64,000 nucleotides of DNA from the NCBI RefSeq assembly GCF_019393635.1, contig NC_057861.1:173467077-173531076 (forward strand), written 5' to 3'. The position numbers and the translations under genes were made by a program. Within the stretch, counting starts at the first letter, position 1. Each line of letters opens with the position of its first letter. Source of the DNA: Dromiciops gliroides. Lineage: Eukaryota; Chordata; Mammalia; Microbiotheria; Microbiotheriidae. The notes under the pieces were generated by a model. It was given only the letters and a program-made list of their open reading frames with translations, searched no databases and was not told the DNA's origin. Positions 33,301 to 43,508 of this stretch are shown piece after piece.

Positions 33301-33855
33301 CCCATCAATTGGGGAATGGCTGAACAAACTGTGGGATGTGATTATGATGGAACACTTCTGTGCTATAAGAAATGATGAGCAGGATGCCCTCAGAAAAACT
33401 TGGAAAGACTTAAATGAGCTGATGCAAAGTGAAATGTACTGCATACAAAGTAGCAGCAATACTGTAAGATGATCAGCCATGAATGACTTTGTTATTCTCA
33501 GGAACACAATGATCCAGGACAATTCGGAAGGACTTATGATAAAAAATGCAATCCTTCTCCAGAGAAGGAACTTCTAGCATCTGAATAGATTGAAGCATTT
33601 TTTTTTTAGTTTATTTTTCTTGAGTTTTTTGGTCTGTTTTCTTTCACAACCTGACTAATATGGAAATGTTTTGTATGACTACACATGCATAACTTATATT
33701 GAATAGCTTGCCTTCTTGGGGAGGGGGGGAGAGGGAGGAAGAAAGAGAATTTGGCGTACAAAGTTTTAAAAATGGATGTTAAAATCGTTTTTACATGTAA
33801 TTGGAGAACAGTAAAATTCTAAATAAAAGAGAAAAAAATAAAGAGAAAAAAACCC
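30376..33855 (+). mobile_element. Second HAL1-type element, nested in L1 ORF2
   Basis: It interrupts L1 ORF2; the host resumes in the same region at 33865. A 9-bp TSD AAAAGGAAA lies at 30367-30375 and 33856-33864. Order: 5' UTR (AGAAGATGGCAGAGGAAAG), ORF1 (31124-32191), a linker shared with the first HAL1 (GATGATATCTTTAAAAAATA to about 32770), then about 1 kb of ORF2 C terminus, 3' UTR and A-rich tail. Endonuclease and RT are absent, as expected for HAL1. It retains more ORF2 tail than the first copy. Confidence 0.87.
31124..32191 (+). pseudogene. HAL1 ORF1, broken, with a longer coiled coil
   Basis: Starts MSKQKTESFYGDKEYQNTPS, parallel to the first copy. The coiled coil has an extra block with repeated units of the form SLKSQTGQMEKEAEKL and EENNSLKKQ that the first copy lacks. 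The C-terminal half keeps RPELNRKFNVQIQDS before the stop at 32189-32191. Stops at 31343-31345 and 31853-31855 and frame changes between them disable it. Expected family role: RNA-binding chaperone of the element's particle. Confidence 0.8.
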
Positions 33856-34885
33856 AAAAGGAAACATCAAGTGCATTAAGGATATACTAGAACCTTTTTC
33901 AGTGAAATACAGAAATGAAGCAGGATGCCTACTCTCCCCAGAATTATTTTATATAGTTCTCAAAATGCTAACTATAGCAATAAGACAAGAGAAAGAAATT
34001 AAAGGCATAAAGATAGGTAAGTAGGAAATAAAATTATTCCTATTTGCTGATGCTATGATGGTATATTAGGAAAATACTAGGGAATCAGCAGAGATGCTAA
34101 ATGAAACAATTACAGCTTTAGTAAACTTGCAAGCTACAGAATACATCCTCAAAAATCAACATCATTTCTATGTTACAATAACATAACACAAGAAGCAATG
34201 ATAGAAATAAACTTCCATTCCAAATAACTACAAAATATATAAACTATATCTGCCTACCAAAACACACAAAGACCTGTATATTCAATTACAAAGTGCTTCT
34301 TAAATAAAGAAAGAAAGCTTAAATTAGCTGAGGGAATATTCAGTCCTCATGGTGAGGCTGTGCCAAGATAATAAAAATGAGAATACTACAAAATTAATTT
34401 ACACTTTTAATGTTATGCCAAATTACCAGGGGATACTTTATAGAACTTAATAAAATAATAATAATAAAATTCATTCAGAAAACCAAAATATCTAGAATGT
34501 CAAAGGAAATGATAAAAAGAAGTAGGAACAAAAGGGGAGTAGTGCTTCTGGACCTCAAACTATATTATAAAGCAGCAGTCATCAAAATCTAGACAAGGGA
34601 TAATCAGAAACAAAAGAACTTATAATAGAATCACAAACTTAACATCCTAGTGTTTCATAAAATGGAAAATATAAATTACCTAGAGAAAAAAACCTTATTT
34701 GATGAAAACTTCTGGGAAAACTGTAAAGTAGTATGGCAGAAATTAGGCTTAGACAAACACCTTTCATCAATATTCCACAATACAATTTAAATGCATATGT
34801 GACCTTAATATTAAACATTTTACTATTTTTTTAAATGAAGGGAAATAAATTATCTACCTCTCACACTGACAGGAGATGTATTCTT

Positions 34886-35034
34886 TTTTTTTTTTTTTTA
34901 GTGAGGCAATTGGGGTTAAGTGACTTGCCCAGGGTCACACAGCTAGTAAGTGTTAAGTGTCTGAGGCCAGATTTGAACTCAGGTACTCCTGACTCCAGGG
35001 CCAGGGCTCTATCCACTGCGCCTCCTAGCTGCCC
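34886..35034 (-). mobile_element. Marsupial tRNA-headed SINE, short form, antisense
   Basis: Poly(T), GGTTAAGTGACTTGCCCAGG, antisense B box and head at the right edge (CTCCTAGCTGCCCC). A 16-bp TSD with one mismatch (34870-34885 CAGGAGATGTATTCTT; 35035-35050) lies within L1 ORF2. Confidence 0.95.
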
Positions 35035-35175
35035 CAGGAGATATATTCTTAATCAAACAAGAGGCAGAGGCAATTATAAAAGATAAAATTGATAACTTTG
35101 ATTATTTGAAAATGAAAAGTTTCTGCACAGACAAAATTAATATACCAAGAATAAGAAGAGAAGTGACACTGAGTA

Positions 35176-36361
35176 TATAACCCCAGATATCTTCCTATCC
35201 ATCCTTTTCTCCCCATTAAAGATATAATCTAGTACCCCAGAAGCATTTGCTAGAAAAGATTTAATTTTAACTCACTGCCCAAGGAAAGAATACTCAGGGA
35301 AGATAGAGCTGGGGAAAAAAAGCTTTTCTCTGAAAGGAGATGAGGAGAAAAGTGAAAGAAGGCTCTTTTGGATAATACCATAGAAAGGGGGTGTCAGGGA
35401 TCTTTTCACATTTAAAGTAAAAAATCAGATTTATAGTATGGCTGAAACACCTACCTTTTTACCAGTTGAAATCCATTGACTAGAAACTATGAACATAGAA
35501 AAGCTCTAGCTCAGGCAGCAGTTAGACTGATTCTGAGAATAAAATCTATCCAAATTAGAGGGCCATCCAGACAAAGGAAGGAGGAGCTGAGGAATAACAA
35601 GACCTAGGTGTGCCTGGAAAACCAAGTTCCCTGAAAAGACCTCTATTATCATATGCCTCCCCTTGGGTTGCTATTATAACCATCCTATTATATTACCTTA
35701 TGATGTTTAGTTTGAAATAAAAAGAAAATACTTTTACACATTTAAAAGAGTATTTGGGCAGGGCTTGTGTCATCTCCAGTAGGCCTATTTATGAATTTAG
35801 GGAACTTTGTCAGTTGAAGAGGCATGGAAGTGGCTAGAACCAGGCAAAAAATAACACCCTACAGTTATAGGGTCGAATAGGGTGTGGGCAGGGAACCTGT
35901 GGGTTTGTGGCTCCACAGCTTCCCTCTAGATTATGAAGAAATTCAAGTGATATGAGAGGTGGGAGTGCTGACTGTGATAAGCAAACCCTTACAGTGGGTG
36001 AGTCAGCGAATGTGGCAAACACAGAAGAGACCATGTTCATGTCGTGTGAGGAAGAATCTGCCCAGAAGAAAGTCTCAGTTTGAATAGGGAAATCCTGATT
36101 CCATGTTCTTAGTTGGGGTCAAAAAAGCACCTCTCTTTCTATAACTTGGTTTTTCACTAAACAAGACTATTTAACCCTTGAAGCTGAGGGGGATTGCAGC
36201 AGCATGAGTGAGGAGGATTGAGATTGTAGTTTCTGGGAATTTACTTGAGTCCTTTTTCCCAACCCTTGCCTCTACCTCACTCCTAGTTTCCTTACCTTTC
36301 CACTCCTGCCATGAACTCTGATTTGTCCTGGGCTGAGACCTCTGAGCGAGTATATTAAGAA
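35176..36361. other. Unassigned sequence replacing the L1 3' end
   Basis: The L1 stops abruptly at about 35175 and the following 1.2 kb shows no repeat I can name. It may be an LTR or other insertion, or the flank of a deletion. An AATAAA occurs near 35540 but no TG...CA boundary or TSD is evident. No coding signal. Confidence 0.35.
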
Positions 36362-36373
36362 ACACTTGGCTCA

Positions 36374-36753
<380 letters not shown>

Positions 36754-36799
36754 CACTGGGCTCATACAGGAGAAAAATGCTGGCTTTGGAATGAGAGGA

Positions 36800-36950
36800 A
36801 ATGCTATGGATCCTGTCTTCACTATTTACTCATTGTGTGATGTTGGGCTTAACCTCTCTGTGTCTCAGTTTTCTCATCTGTAAAGTGAGTGTTTTGGACT
36901 CAGTTCTTTCTAAAACTTCTTTCAGCTCTAAATCTATGGTCTTTCCAGGT
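36800..36950 (+). mobile_element. MIR SINE, sense
   Basis: CACTATTTACTCATTGTGTG, CTCAGTTTTCTCATCTGTAA and TTTCAGCTCTAAATCTATGG, i.e. CORE plus the mammalian 3' extension. Head eroded. Confidence 0.75.
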
Positions 36951-37530
36951 CTATTTCCTATTATCCTACAAATAAACACTGAATGACCTATGCTTCAGAT
37001 TGCTATAATTTTCCCATATTTTACAACTGGGCATGGGAAGGGGGGGGGGCAAAAGGAAGCAATGTTTGATGTTGGCATTCCATAAGTGAAAAAGATATCA
37101 CATACCCCAAATCATCCTGTTAAAGCATTCTCCAAGTAGATAAGAGGAGACAAGGCAGATATAGTTGGCAGAGAGGAAGGCTGTAAGCTCCCTGGACTGA
37201 GCTTTGCAAATATAGGGTACACCCATTTTTTGGTTACAGAGTAAATCTGAAGAATCCTGCAGAAAGAATTAAGTCACACCTATTAGGACATCATGACATG
37301 AGCGTAGAACATTTTTACTTAGGAGAAAATGGCGTTCTGAAACTAGACAGGTGAAAAGGAAGCTGACTATGATATTGGCTGATAATTGAGTCACCTCCAC
37401 TGGAAAAGAGAAGTGAATTGTCATTGTTGTTCTTCTTCTAGGCATTGTAATTAATTCAACAAGTTATCTTGTTGGCTTAACTAGGAACGTGGTGCCCAAT
37501 GAATCACATATAGAGATTAGAAGAGAAGGA
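36951..37530. other. Unassigned sequence
   Basis: No recognisable gene or repeat. A short G run lies near 37040. Confidence 0.45.
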
Positions 37531-37534
37531 AAGT

Positions 37535-37705
37535 GAACCACTGGCTAGAACACTAGAGTAGGAGTCAAGAGCCTCCAAGTTATAGCCCTAGCTCTGCTTT
37601 TAATTAGTTGTGTGACTTTGGGGTATTATATCTTCTCTGAGCCTCAGTTTCATCACCTGTAAAACAAAGGACTTATAGACTCCAAGATTTGGGACCTGTG
37701 ACACC
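37535..37705 (+). mobile_element. MIR SINE, sense
   Basis: ACTAGAGTAGGAGTCAAGAG, TAGTTGTGTGACTTTGGGGT and CCTCAGTTTCATCACCTGTA in the MIR order. Confidence 0.75.
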
Positions 37706-38084
37706 AATAACATGTGCCCAATGTTAAAGGCTGGTTATGAAGCAATTGGTGTGTTTTGTCCCTGGCACATCTCTAAGTGGCAATGGCATAACCAGGAAGC
37801 CTGCCTCTAGTTCTTTTGAGGTGAAGTACTAATCAACTCTGTGCATTGGGAAATAAAGGATGCGAAAGGACCAACAGAATTAAATTGAAGCATCAATGTA
37901 TGTAGTTGATGAAAATTAACTCTAATTTGTATTTTGCCCAGTATGAAGACTCCCTTAATCAATTCAGATTAGAAACTCATCTGAAACTTATCATTTTAGA
38001 GAGTTGCTTAGGGTGGAGATAGTCCTTGAACCACCAAAGTCTTCCTAACTTCAAGGTTAGTCCTCTATTGATTATCCTATACTG
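37706..38084. other. Unassigned sequence
   Basis: No gene or repeat recognised up to the SINE target site. Confidence 0.45.
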
Positions 38085-38099
38085 CCACACTAACATAAT

Positions 38100-38102
38100 A
38101 AA

Positions 38103-38169
<67 letters not shown>

Positions 38170-38459
38170 TCTTCTTTCCTTCATCCCCTTCTCCTTCTCT
38201 CCCTCTTTCCTTCCTTCCTTCCTTCCTTCCTTCCTTCCTTCCTTCCTTCCTTCCTTCCTTCCTTCCTTCCTTCCTTCCTTCCTTCCTTCCTTCCTTCCTT
38301 CCTCCCTCCCTCCCTTCCTTTCTTCCTTCCCCTTGGAAGCAATCAGGGTTAATGATTTGCCTAGGGTCACACAGCTAGTAAGTGTCTGAAGCTGGATTTG
38401 AACTCAGGTCCTCCTGACTGCAAGCTGGGTGCTCTATCCCACTGTGCCACCTAGCTGCC
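38100..38459 (-). mobile_element. Marsupial SINE, antisense, with 237-bp TC/TTCC tail
   Basis: The body is at 38337-38459 (GGGTTAATGATTTGCCTAGG, antisense B box, head GTGCCACCTAGCTGCCCC). The A-rich tail position (38100-38336) is now (TC)n, a transition zone, then (TTCC)n. A perfect 15-bp TSD CCACACTAACATAAT at 38085-38099 and 38460-38474 brackets body plus array, showing the whole microsatellite is inside the inserted unit. Confidence 0.95.
38104..38336. repeat. (TC)n then (TTCC)n array
   Basis: (TC)n at 38104-38166 and (TTCC)n at about 38205-38305, passing to TCCC and TTCC variants against the SINE. Predicted proteins over it are artefacts. Confidence 0.97.
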
Positions 38460-38598
38460 CCACACTAACATAATTTATGTAAAAGACTCTCTGGCTTTCT
38501 AATTATAATAATTAATAATAATTATTATTGATGCTATGATACTGTAACATCTAAACAGTGAACTTTTAGTATGGTGCCCAAAGAGATTCATAGGAGAT

Positions 38599-38599
<1 letters not shown>

Positions 38600-38654
<55 letters not shown>
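38600..38654. repeat. (GATA)n microsatellite
   Basis: About 13 uninterrupted GATA units followed by a diverged GATAGAGATC and TATG tail to about 38720. A GATA array is a plausible length-variable marker. Confidence 0.96.
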
Positions 38655-38950
38655 CTGATAGAGATCTATACATGTATGCATATATATGTATGTATATATA
38701 AACATAAACATAAATATAAATATGTGGTAATAAGGAAGCTGAGGGTAGAGGGGATAAAAAGTTGTGGTCAAGAAAGAGCTTAAATGCAATTACTATAGGT
38801 TGCCTTAATTTCTTTTATTTATTTGGAGTTATGGTATTTTGGTCTCAGAGAAAATTTATACAAAACCACATGCAAAACAGGGTTTCAAACTAGAGGCCTG
38901 GAAAGTTTCTATTTCTCTATAAATGCATTTATTTGTTTCAGTTTTATAAG
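38655..38950. other. Unassigned sequence
   Basis: TATG-rich at the left, otherwise unrecognised. Confidence 0.4.
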
Positions 38951-38954
38951 GTTT

Positions 38955-39195
38955 GCGATGAAAAGTTCCTGAGGGAGACTAATGAATTCTGATGTTTCAC
39001 AGGGAAAGTGCAAAGAAAACTACAGGTCTGTTAACCTGACAGTGGGAAAAGTAATGAAAATGCAAATACAGTATTAGGCAAGATTACAGTAATTTAATAA
39101 GGGGCAGTCAGCATAGAGGCATGAAAGGAAAATTGTGCCTGTCAGTTTGTATCACATCTTGGATAACATGACTGAATAAATGTTAAAAAAAAAAA
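38955..39195 (+). mobile_element. CR1/L3-like LINE fragment
   Basis: AGAAAACTACAGGTCTGTTA with CCTGACAGTGGGAAAAGTAA resembles the NYR.V.L...GKVM block of CR1 reverse transcriptase. GGGCAGTCAGCATAGAGGCA matches the following S.HG..K block in position. Heavily degraded. Confidence 0.45.
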
Positions 39196-39779
39196 ATGGA
39201 ACGAAGAAGGAAGGAAGGAAGGAAATCAAATTGTGAACAAAATGTACTTGACTCCTGAGAAAACATTTGCCATGGGAAGAAATGATTGACAAGTTGAGAA
39301 TATGCATCACTTAGAAAAGGATTATGAAATGGAATTAAAAAATTAGTTGTATGACTCCACCTCCTGCCTATATGCTTTTTCTCTAGAGAGATAAGATTGG
39401 GTGACATGTTACTAAGGTGAACAATACTGATCCAGATCAATGCTTGTCAGTCAGTAGTAGTAGTAGGCTTCTAAGAGAACAAAGGACAAATGAGTTTTAC
39501 TTTTCATTCTTGTTTTGTAACCAGTAATGCCAAGCCCAGTGCATTACATGTAGTAGAAACTTTGTAAATTTTGCAAAATTAGATTCAATTTGCTGGAGAC
39601 AGAAAATCATTTCCAGAAAATCAAATTCATTGCCTATGGCTTTTTTTTTCAGAAGCCAAATTCAAAGTCCTCCCCAATGTGATGCTATTATCCCTTTTCT
39701 TCTCAGATTAGCATTATACACTCTATATTTCAGAGAAATGGGGATATTTTTCTGCCAAAAATCATGCCATTTGCCCTCT
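39196..39779. other. Unassigned; short AAGG tract and possible RTE-SINE tail
   Basis: GAAGGAAGGAAGGAAGG lies near 39207. CTTCTAAGAGAACAAAGGAC near 39469 resembles the end of the marsupial RTE-type repeat seen at 14164. The rest is unrecognised. Confidence 0.4.
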
Positions 39780-39930
39780 CATCTCCATGTGCCTATAATT
39801 CTCTAGGCCTAGAATCTTCTTTTCCAGCTCCCCTACTGACCTTTACCTTTTAAATGCCTAACCATCTGTGAAACCCCACTCATATTTCATGTCTCCTCCA
39901 GGAATCTTATCCTAATCTCTCTGTCCTTAA
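39780..39930 (+). mobile_element. L2 LINE fragment, sense
   Basis: GAATCTTCTTTTCCAGCTCC and CATATTTCATGTCTCCTCCA fit the L2 region just before the 3' end. Confidence 0.6.
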
Positions 39931-39944
39931 AACTTGAGATAGTA

Positions 39945-40842
39945 CACAAACTTAAAAAGGTTTTGAACAAACAAAATCAATGTAGCCAAAATGAGAAGAA
40001 AAATAGGAAATGGGAAAAATTTCACAGAAAAGTCTCTTTTCTCAAATATATAGGGAACCAATCTAAATTTATAAATGTAAGAACCTTTCTCCAATTGATA
40101 AATGGTCAAAGTACAAGGACAGACAGTTTTCAGAGGAAAAATGTATTCTATCAATAGTCATATGAAAAAATGCTCTAATAATTAATAACTAATAATTAGA
40201 AGAATGCAAATTAAAACACTTCTGAGATAGTACCTCACCACCTATCAGATTGGCTAAAATGACAGAAAAGGAAAATGGAAAATGCTAGAAGGAATGTGAA
40301 AAAATAGTTCACTAATTCGCGGTTGGTGGGGCTATGAACTAGTCCAACTATTATGAAAAACAATTTGGAGCTATGCCCCAAAGACTACAAAAATGAGTAT
40401 ACTCTTTGACTCAGCAACGTAATACTAGGAGGTCATTATCCCAAAGAAATAACATAAAAAAGAAAAGGATCATGTGTCCAGAAATATTTACAGCAGCTCT
40501 TTTTATGGTAGCAAGGAATTAGAAACTAAGAGGATGCCCATCAATAGGGGAATGATCGAACAAGTTATGGTATATGAATGTGATGGAATACTATTGTGCA
40601 GTAAGAAATGATGAAAAGGATGATTTAAGAAAAAACTGATGCAAAGTGAAGTGAGCATAACCAGGAGTACAATCTCTATAGCAACAGCAAATATTGTAAA
40701 GATAATCAATTGTGAAAGACTTTATTAACTTTAATCAATACAATGGTGCACCATAATTCCAAAGGACTCATGATGAAAAATGCTATCTATCTCCAGATAT
40801 AGAATTCATGTATTCAGAATGTAGACTGAAACATTTTTAAAT
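39945..40842 (+). mobile_element. L1 LINE 3' coding end, 3' UTR missing
   Basis: Begins in ORF2 (GAAAAGTCTCTTTTCTCAAA), with GATGGAATACTATTGTGCAG encoding MEYYCA and AGTGAGCATAACCAGGAGTA. It stops after AGACTGAAACATTTTTAAAT where antisense L2 begins. Frame broken. Confidence 0.85.
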
Positions 40843-40844
40843 GA

Positions 40845-41170
40845 GGAGAAGGCATTTACAAATAGGGGGATCTGGGAAGGTTTCGTGAAGGAAGTAGATT
40901 CTAACTTGGCTTTAAAGGATAGGAAAGAACCCTAAAGGCAAGGGCAGAGAGTGAGGCCTAGGGAAGAAATAAAACAGAAATGGGATAACATTGGCTGTGC
41001 CTAGGGGACAAAGAGTGGTCCTTTTGTCTGATGTGTGGACTATTTAATATAAAGAAATAGGAGATAAAGTTGGAAAAGTACATAGATTGAAGATGGCCTT
41101 GAATTCCAGGGAGGGGAAAGTCGAGGCTTTATTCAAGAAGCAATAGGAAACCACTAAAGGTTTTTGAATG
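40845..41170 (-). mobile_element. L2 LINE body, antisense
   Basis: TGGGAAGGTTTCGTGAAGGA, GGCCTTGAATTCCAGGGAGG and AGCAATAGGAAACCACTAAA match the antisense L2 order seen at 23215-24120. Confidence 0.65.
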
Positions 41171-41650
41171 GGGGGGGCGGGTCACTGGATAATGATTAGA
41201 TGTTGTTATAAATCTGTTCATAGATGTGGATGTAGGAATATGGAATTGATGCTGAACCTGTGATTTCAAGGGTAGAGGGAACTCTCAGGTAAGTAAACTC
41301 TTATTACCAACATAGGTCAGCACTTTCTGTTCAACTTATGAGTCTTAGAGGCTGTCTAGAGTATTGAGAGATTAAATGACTTGTCCAAGATCACACAGTC
41401 AGCCAGTGTCAGAAATAGGACTGGATTTAGGTCTTTGGGGCTAATAGACCAGTTTTCTGTCCACTCTGTCAAGTTGCTTCTCATCTGAACATAAATCTGT
41501 ATGTTAGCAAGACATTTTTTAAACGTCTGAAATATCTTTGTGAATGAGCTCTTCAAAGATATATATGGCCTATTATCCAATGAGATAATATTTGTAAAGC
41601 ACTTAGCACTATGGTACTTTGTACAATAGGTATTTAATAAGTGCTTGTTC
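41171..41650 (-). mobile_element. MIR-type remnants
   Basis: GAGAGATTAAATGACTTGTC and ATCACACAGTCAGCCAGTG (41366-41412) are an antisense MIR CORE. TTTGTAAAGCACTTAGCACT near 41590 is a sense MIR/L2-type tail. The first 190 bp is unassigned. Confidence 0.6.
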
Positions 41651-41689
41651 CCTTTCCCCTCCCCTCAATGACTTCTAGATGTAAATCTA

Positions 41690-42440
41690 TCAATCAACAA
41701 ACATTAAGGTACCTAATATGTGCCAGGATGGCAGATAATAAATAGCAATTGAAAAAAAAAAACAATCCGAACTGTATGATTTATTATCAAAACAGGCATA
41801 ATAAATGAGTCAATGGACTCTCCAGTTCAGTCCAAAGGCCCTAAATACAGAGTGAGACAGATTTTTATGTATTAAAAACAATTAATCAAATAAGACTAGT
41901 TAATAAAAGAGAACAATTAACAGGACACAAAATTAGATAAACTAGTTTCTAATTGGAGGAAAGGTTAAGGGGCTTTTCAGGTTGGAAGGGGTAGAGGAGT
42001 TCTGGTTGAGCTGGGAGGAGAGGTGAGCAGGTTTTAGGGTCTTTTATCCCCCAGAACTGAGAGATGCTGATTAAGTGCATCCACCTGTATTTATGAAAAA
42101 ATAGATGGCTCATACCATCTAGTTTCCCATGTATGATTTGCAAAAAAGGAAAAAAAACAAACAAACAAGATGGATAAGAATATATATGGCAACACAAGCT
42201 GGAGCCAGCATTTTTGAGATAGAATCAAATTGGTTCTCTCCATTCCCACACCAAACCAACTCTATTTTGTAACTTGTCTTCATTTAATCACCAAACACTG
42301 TGCTAAGCACTGGGGATACAAAAAGAGGCAAAAGACAGTCCCTGCCTTCAAGGATATTACAATTCAATGGATCTATATATAAATAAGTCTATAATTTTAT
42401 GATCCTATGTAAATTAGATGAAAATCCGGTGAGGTAGAGT
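41690..42440 (-). mobile_element. L2 3' end, antisense, split by a 560-bp insertion
   Basis: Left part (41690-41727): AACAAACATTAAGGTACCTA and ATGTGCCAGG. Right part (from about 42291): CACTGTGCTAAGCACTGGGG, AAGACAGTCCCTGCCTTCAA. Together they restore the continuous L2 antisense 3' end, so the intervening block is an insertion. Confidence 0.75.
41728..42290 (-). mobile_element. Inserted block with LTR-like signals
   Basis: On the minus strand it carries a TATA-like GGGGGATAAAAGACCCTAA (near 42034-42050 in plus coordinates), a C-rich following stretch, and AATAAATCATACAG near its 3' end. That order (TATA box, then polyadenylation signal) is what a retroviral LTR shows. Exact TG...CA ends and a TSD are not secured, and an 11-A run sits at the left edge. 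It is not obviously related in sequence to the 23471 LTR candidate. Confidence 0.4.
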
Positions 42441-42631
42441 CTGAATTGGTTGCTTGACTAGACTCAAAGAATGGTGATTAATGGACTGCTATCAAATGGC
42501 AGGGATGTCATCCCTGGTTTATCTCAGGCATCTTTCCTTGATTCTATTTTTTCAATATTTTTTATCAATTATTTTGACAAATTCAGTTTAATCCAACCAA
42601 CAACTAAGATGCCATGCTAAATAGAAAAAAG
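42441..42631. other. Unassigned sequence
   Basis: No recognised repeat. Confidence 0.4.
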
Positions 42632-42850
42632 CTGTGGGAATTTGTTTTCTATGCCTACTCACTTATACTTGGACTTTAAATTTTTGCCCCATAATGCCAA
42701 TGGAAAGTGCATTCCCAATTTGCCTTTTCTCACAATCACTTCCCAAGGATGCCAGAGGAAATGGTTTACATTAAAGCTTGGGATGATGGGAGAGGAGACA
42801 CCATATTTGAAATCTTGTCAGTCTTGTCACTTACCACGTACATAAGCTCA
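42632..42850 (+). repeat. Local direct duplication, copy A
   Basis: Shares ordered blocks with copy B (43281-43508): CTGTGGGAATT, CTTATACTTGGA, GCCAATGGAAAGT, ATTCCCAA, GCCTTTTCTCACAA, ATGCCAGAGGAA, TAAAGCTTG, GATGATGGG, TGAAATCT and TAAGCTCAG. I do not recognise the unit as a known transposon. Confidence 0.8.
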
Positions 42851-43280
42851 GATACTTATCAGCTCTAAGATTTTCAAAGTGCATTACAATAACTTATTTT
42901 ATCCTTGCGACAACCTTGGGAAGTAAGTGCAATTATGATGTTTTCAAATGTATTTTATTTTTAATTTGTGTAATAAAACAAGCATTTCAAGTCACTTAAG
43001 CTCTTTTTGCTTCAGTTTCCTTATCTACAAAATGGGGATAATAATTCCAATAATACCACTATTATTATCTCCATTTGCTAGATAAGAAAACTGAAGCAGA
43101 CAGAGGTTAAGTGGCTTGCCAGTAGTGATGATAGGTCTAAAGCCCAAGTCTCCTGACTCCAAGGGACTCTTTACTACACCACTGCCTTTCAGGAAAAGTA
43201 AAAAGACTTCCATGAAAGATGGATTAGTTCCCAAAGTCCATGAAACCACTGATAATACTGTCTCTATAAGTACTGGAAAA
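42851..43280. mobile_element. MIR remnants between the duplicated blocks
   Basis: CTTCAGTTTCCTTATCTACA with AAAATGGGGATAATAATTCC (43011-43050) is a sense MIR 3' part. GATAAGAAAACTGAAGCAGA with GAGGTTAAGTGGCTTGCC (43081-43120) is an antisense MIR. 42880-42930 looks like a further antisense MIR tail. Confidence 0.65.
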
Positions 43281-43508
43281 CTGTGGGAATTATTTTTATA
43301 GGCCTACCCCCTTATACTTGGATCTTAAATTATATCCCCACATTGCCAATGGAAAGTACATTCCCAAAATGTGCCTTTTCTCACAACCACCTCTGAAGAA
43401 TGTCAGAGGAAGTAATTTGGGCTAAAGCTTGTGATGATGGGGGAGGAAGAGTTGAATCAAGGGAAGAAGAGGCACAGTATCTGAAATCTGGTCAAGTGTA
43501 AGCTCAGT
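43281..43508 (+). repeat. Local direct duplication, copy B
   Basis: Second copy of the 42632 block, with an extra stretch (AGTTGAATCAAGGGAAG region, about 43449-43470) absent from copy A. Divergence is substantial, so the duplication is old. Confidence 0.8.

Larger units (their letters stand above)
25205..35175 (+). mobile_element. Old L1 LINE, near-complete 5' part, broken by later insertions
   Basis: It starts with GGGGACTTCTGGGTCATAGG, an L1-like 5' UTR start. A degraded ORF1-like region follows (about 25990-27130), then a linker, then ORF2 from about 28500. Recognisable ORF2 pieces are the endonuclease region near 28680, the RT approach near 29940-30300, NEAGCLLSPELF near 33920, LFLFADAMMVY near 34035, and a C-terminal KIDNFDYLKMKSFCTDK near 35085. 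Host segments are 25205-30366, 33865-34869 and 35051-35175. It ends inside ORF2 without a 3' UTR. Stops are dense. Confidence 0.8.

Noticed and set aside
38600..38654. CRISPR-like regular repeat
   Set aside because: Simple 4-bp GATA microsatellite without spacers. No array of 25-40 bp repeats with unique spacers exists in the window.
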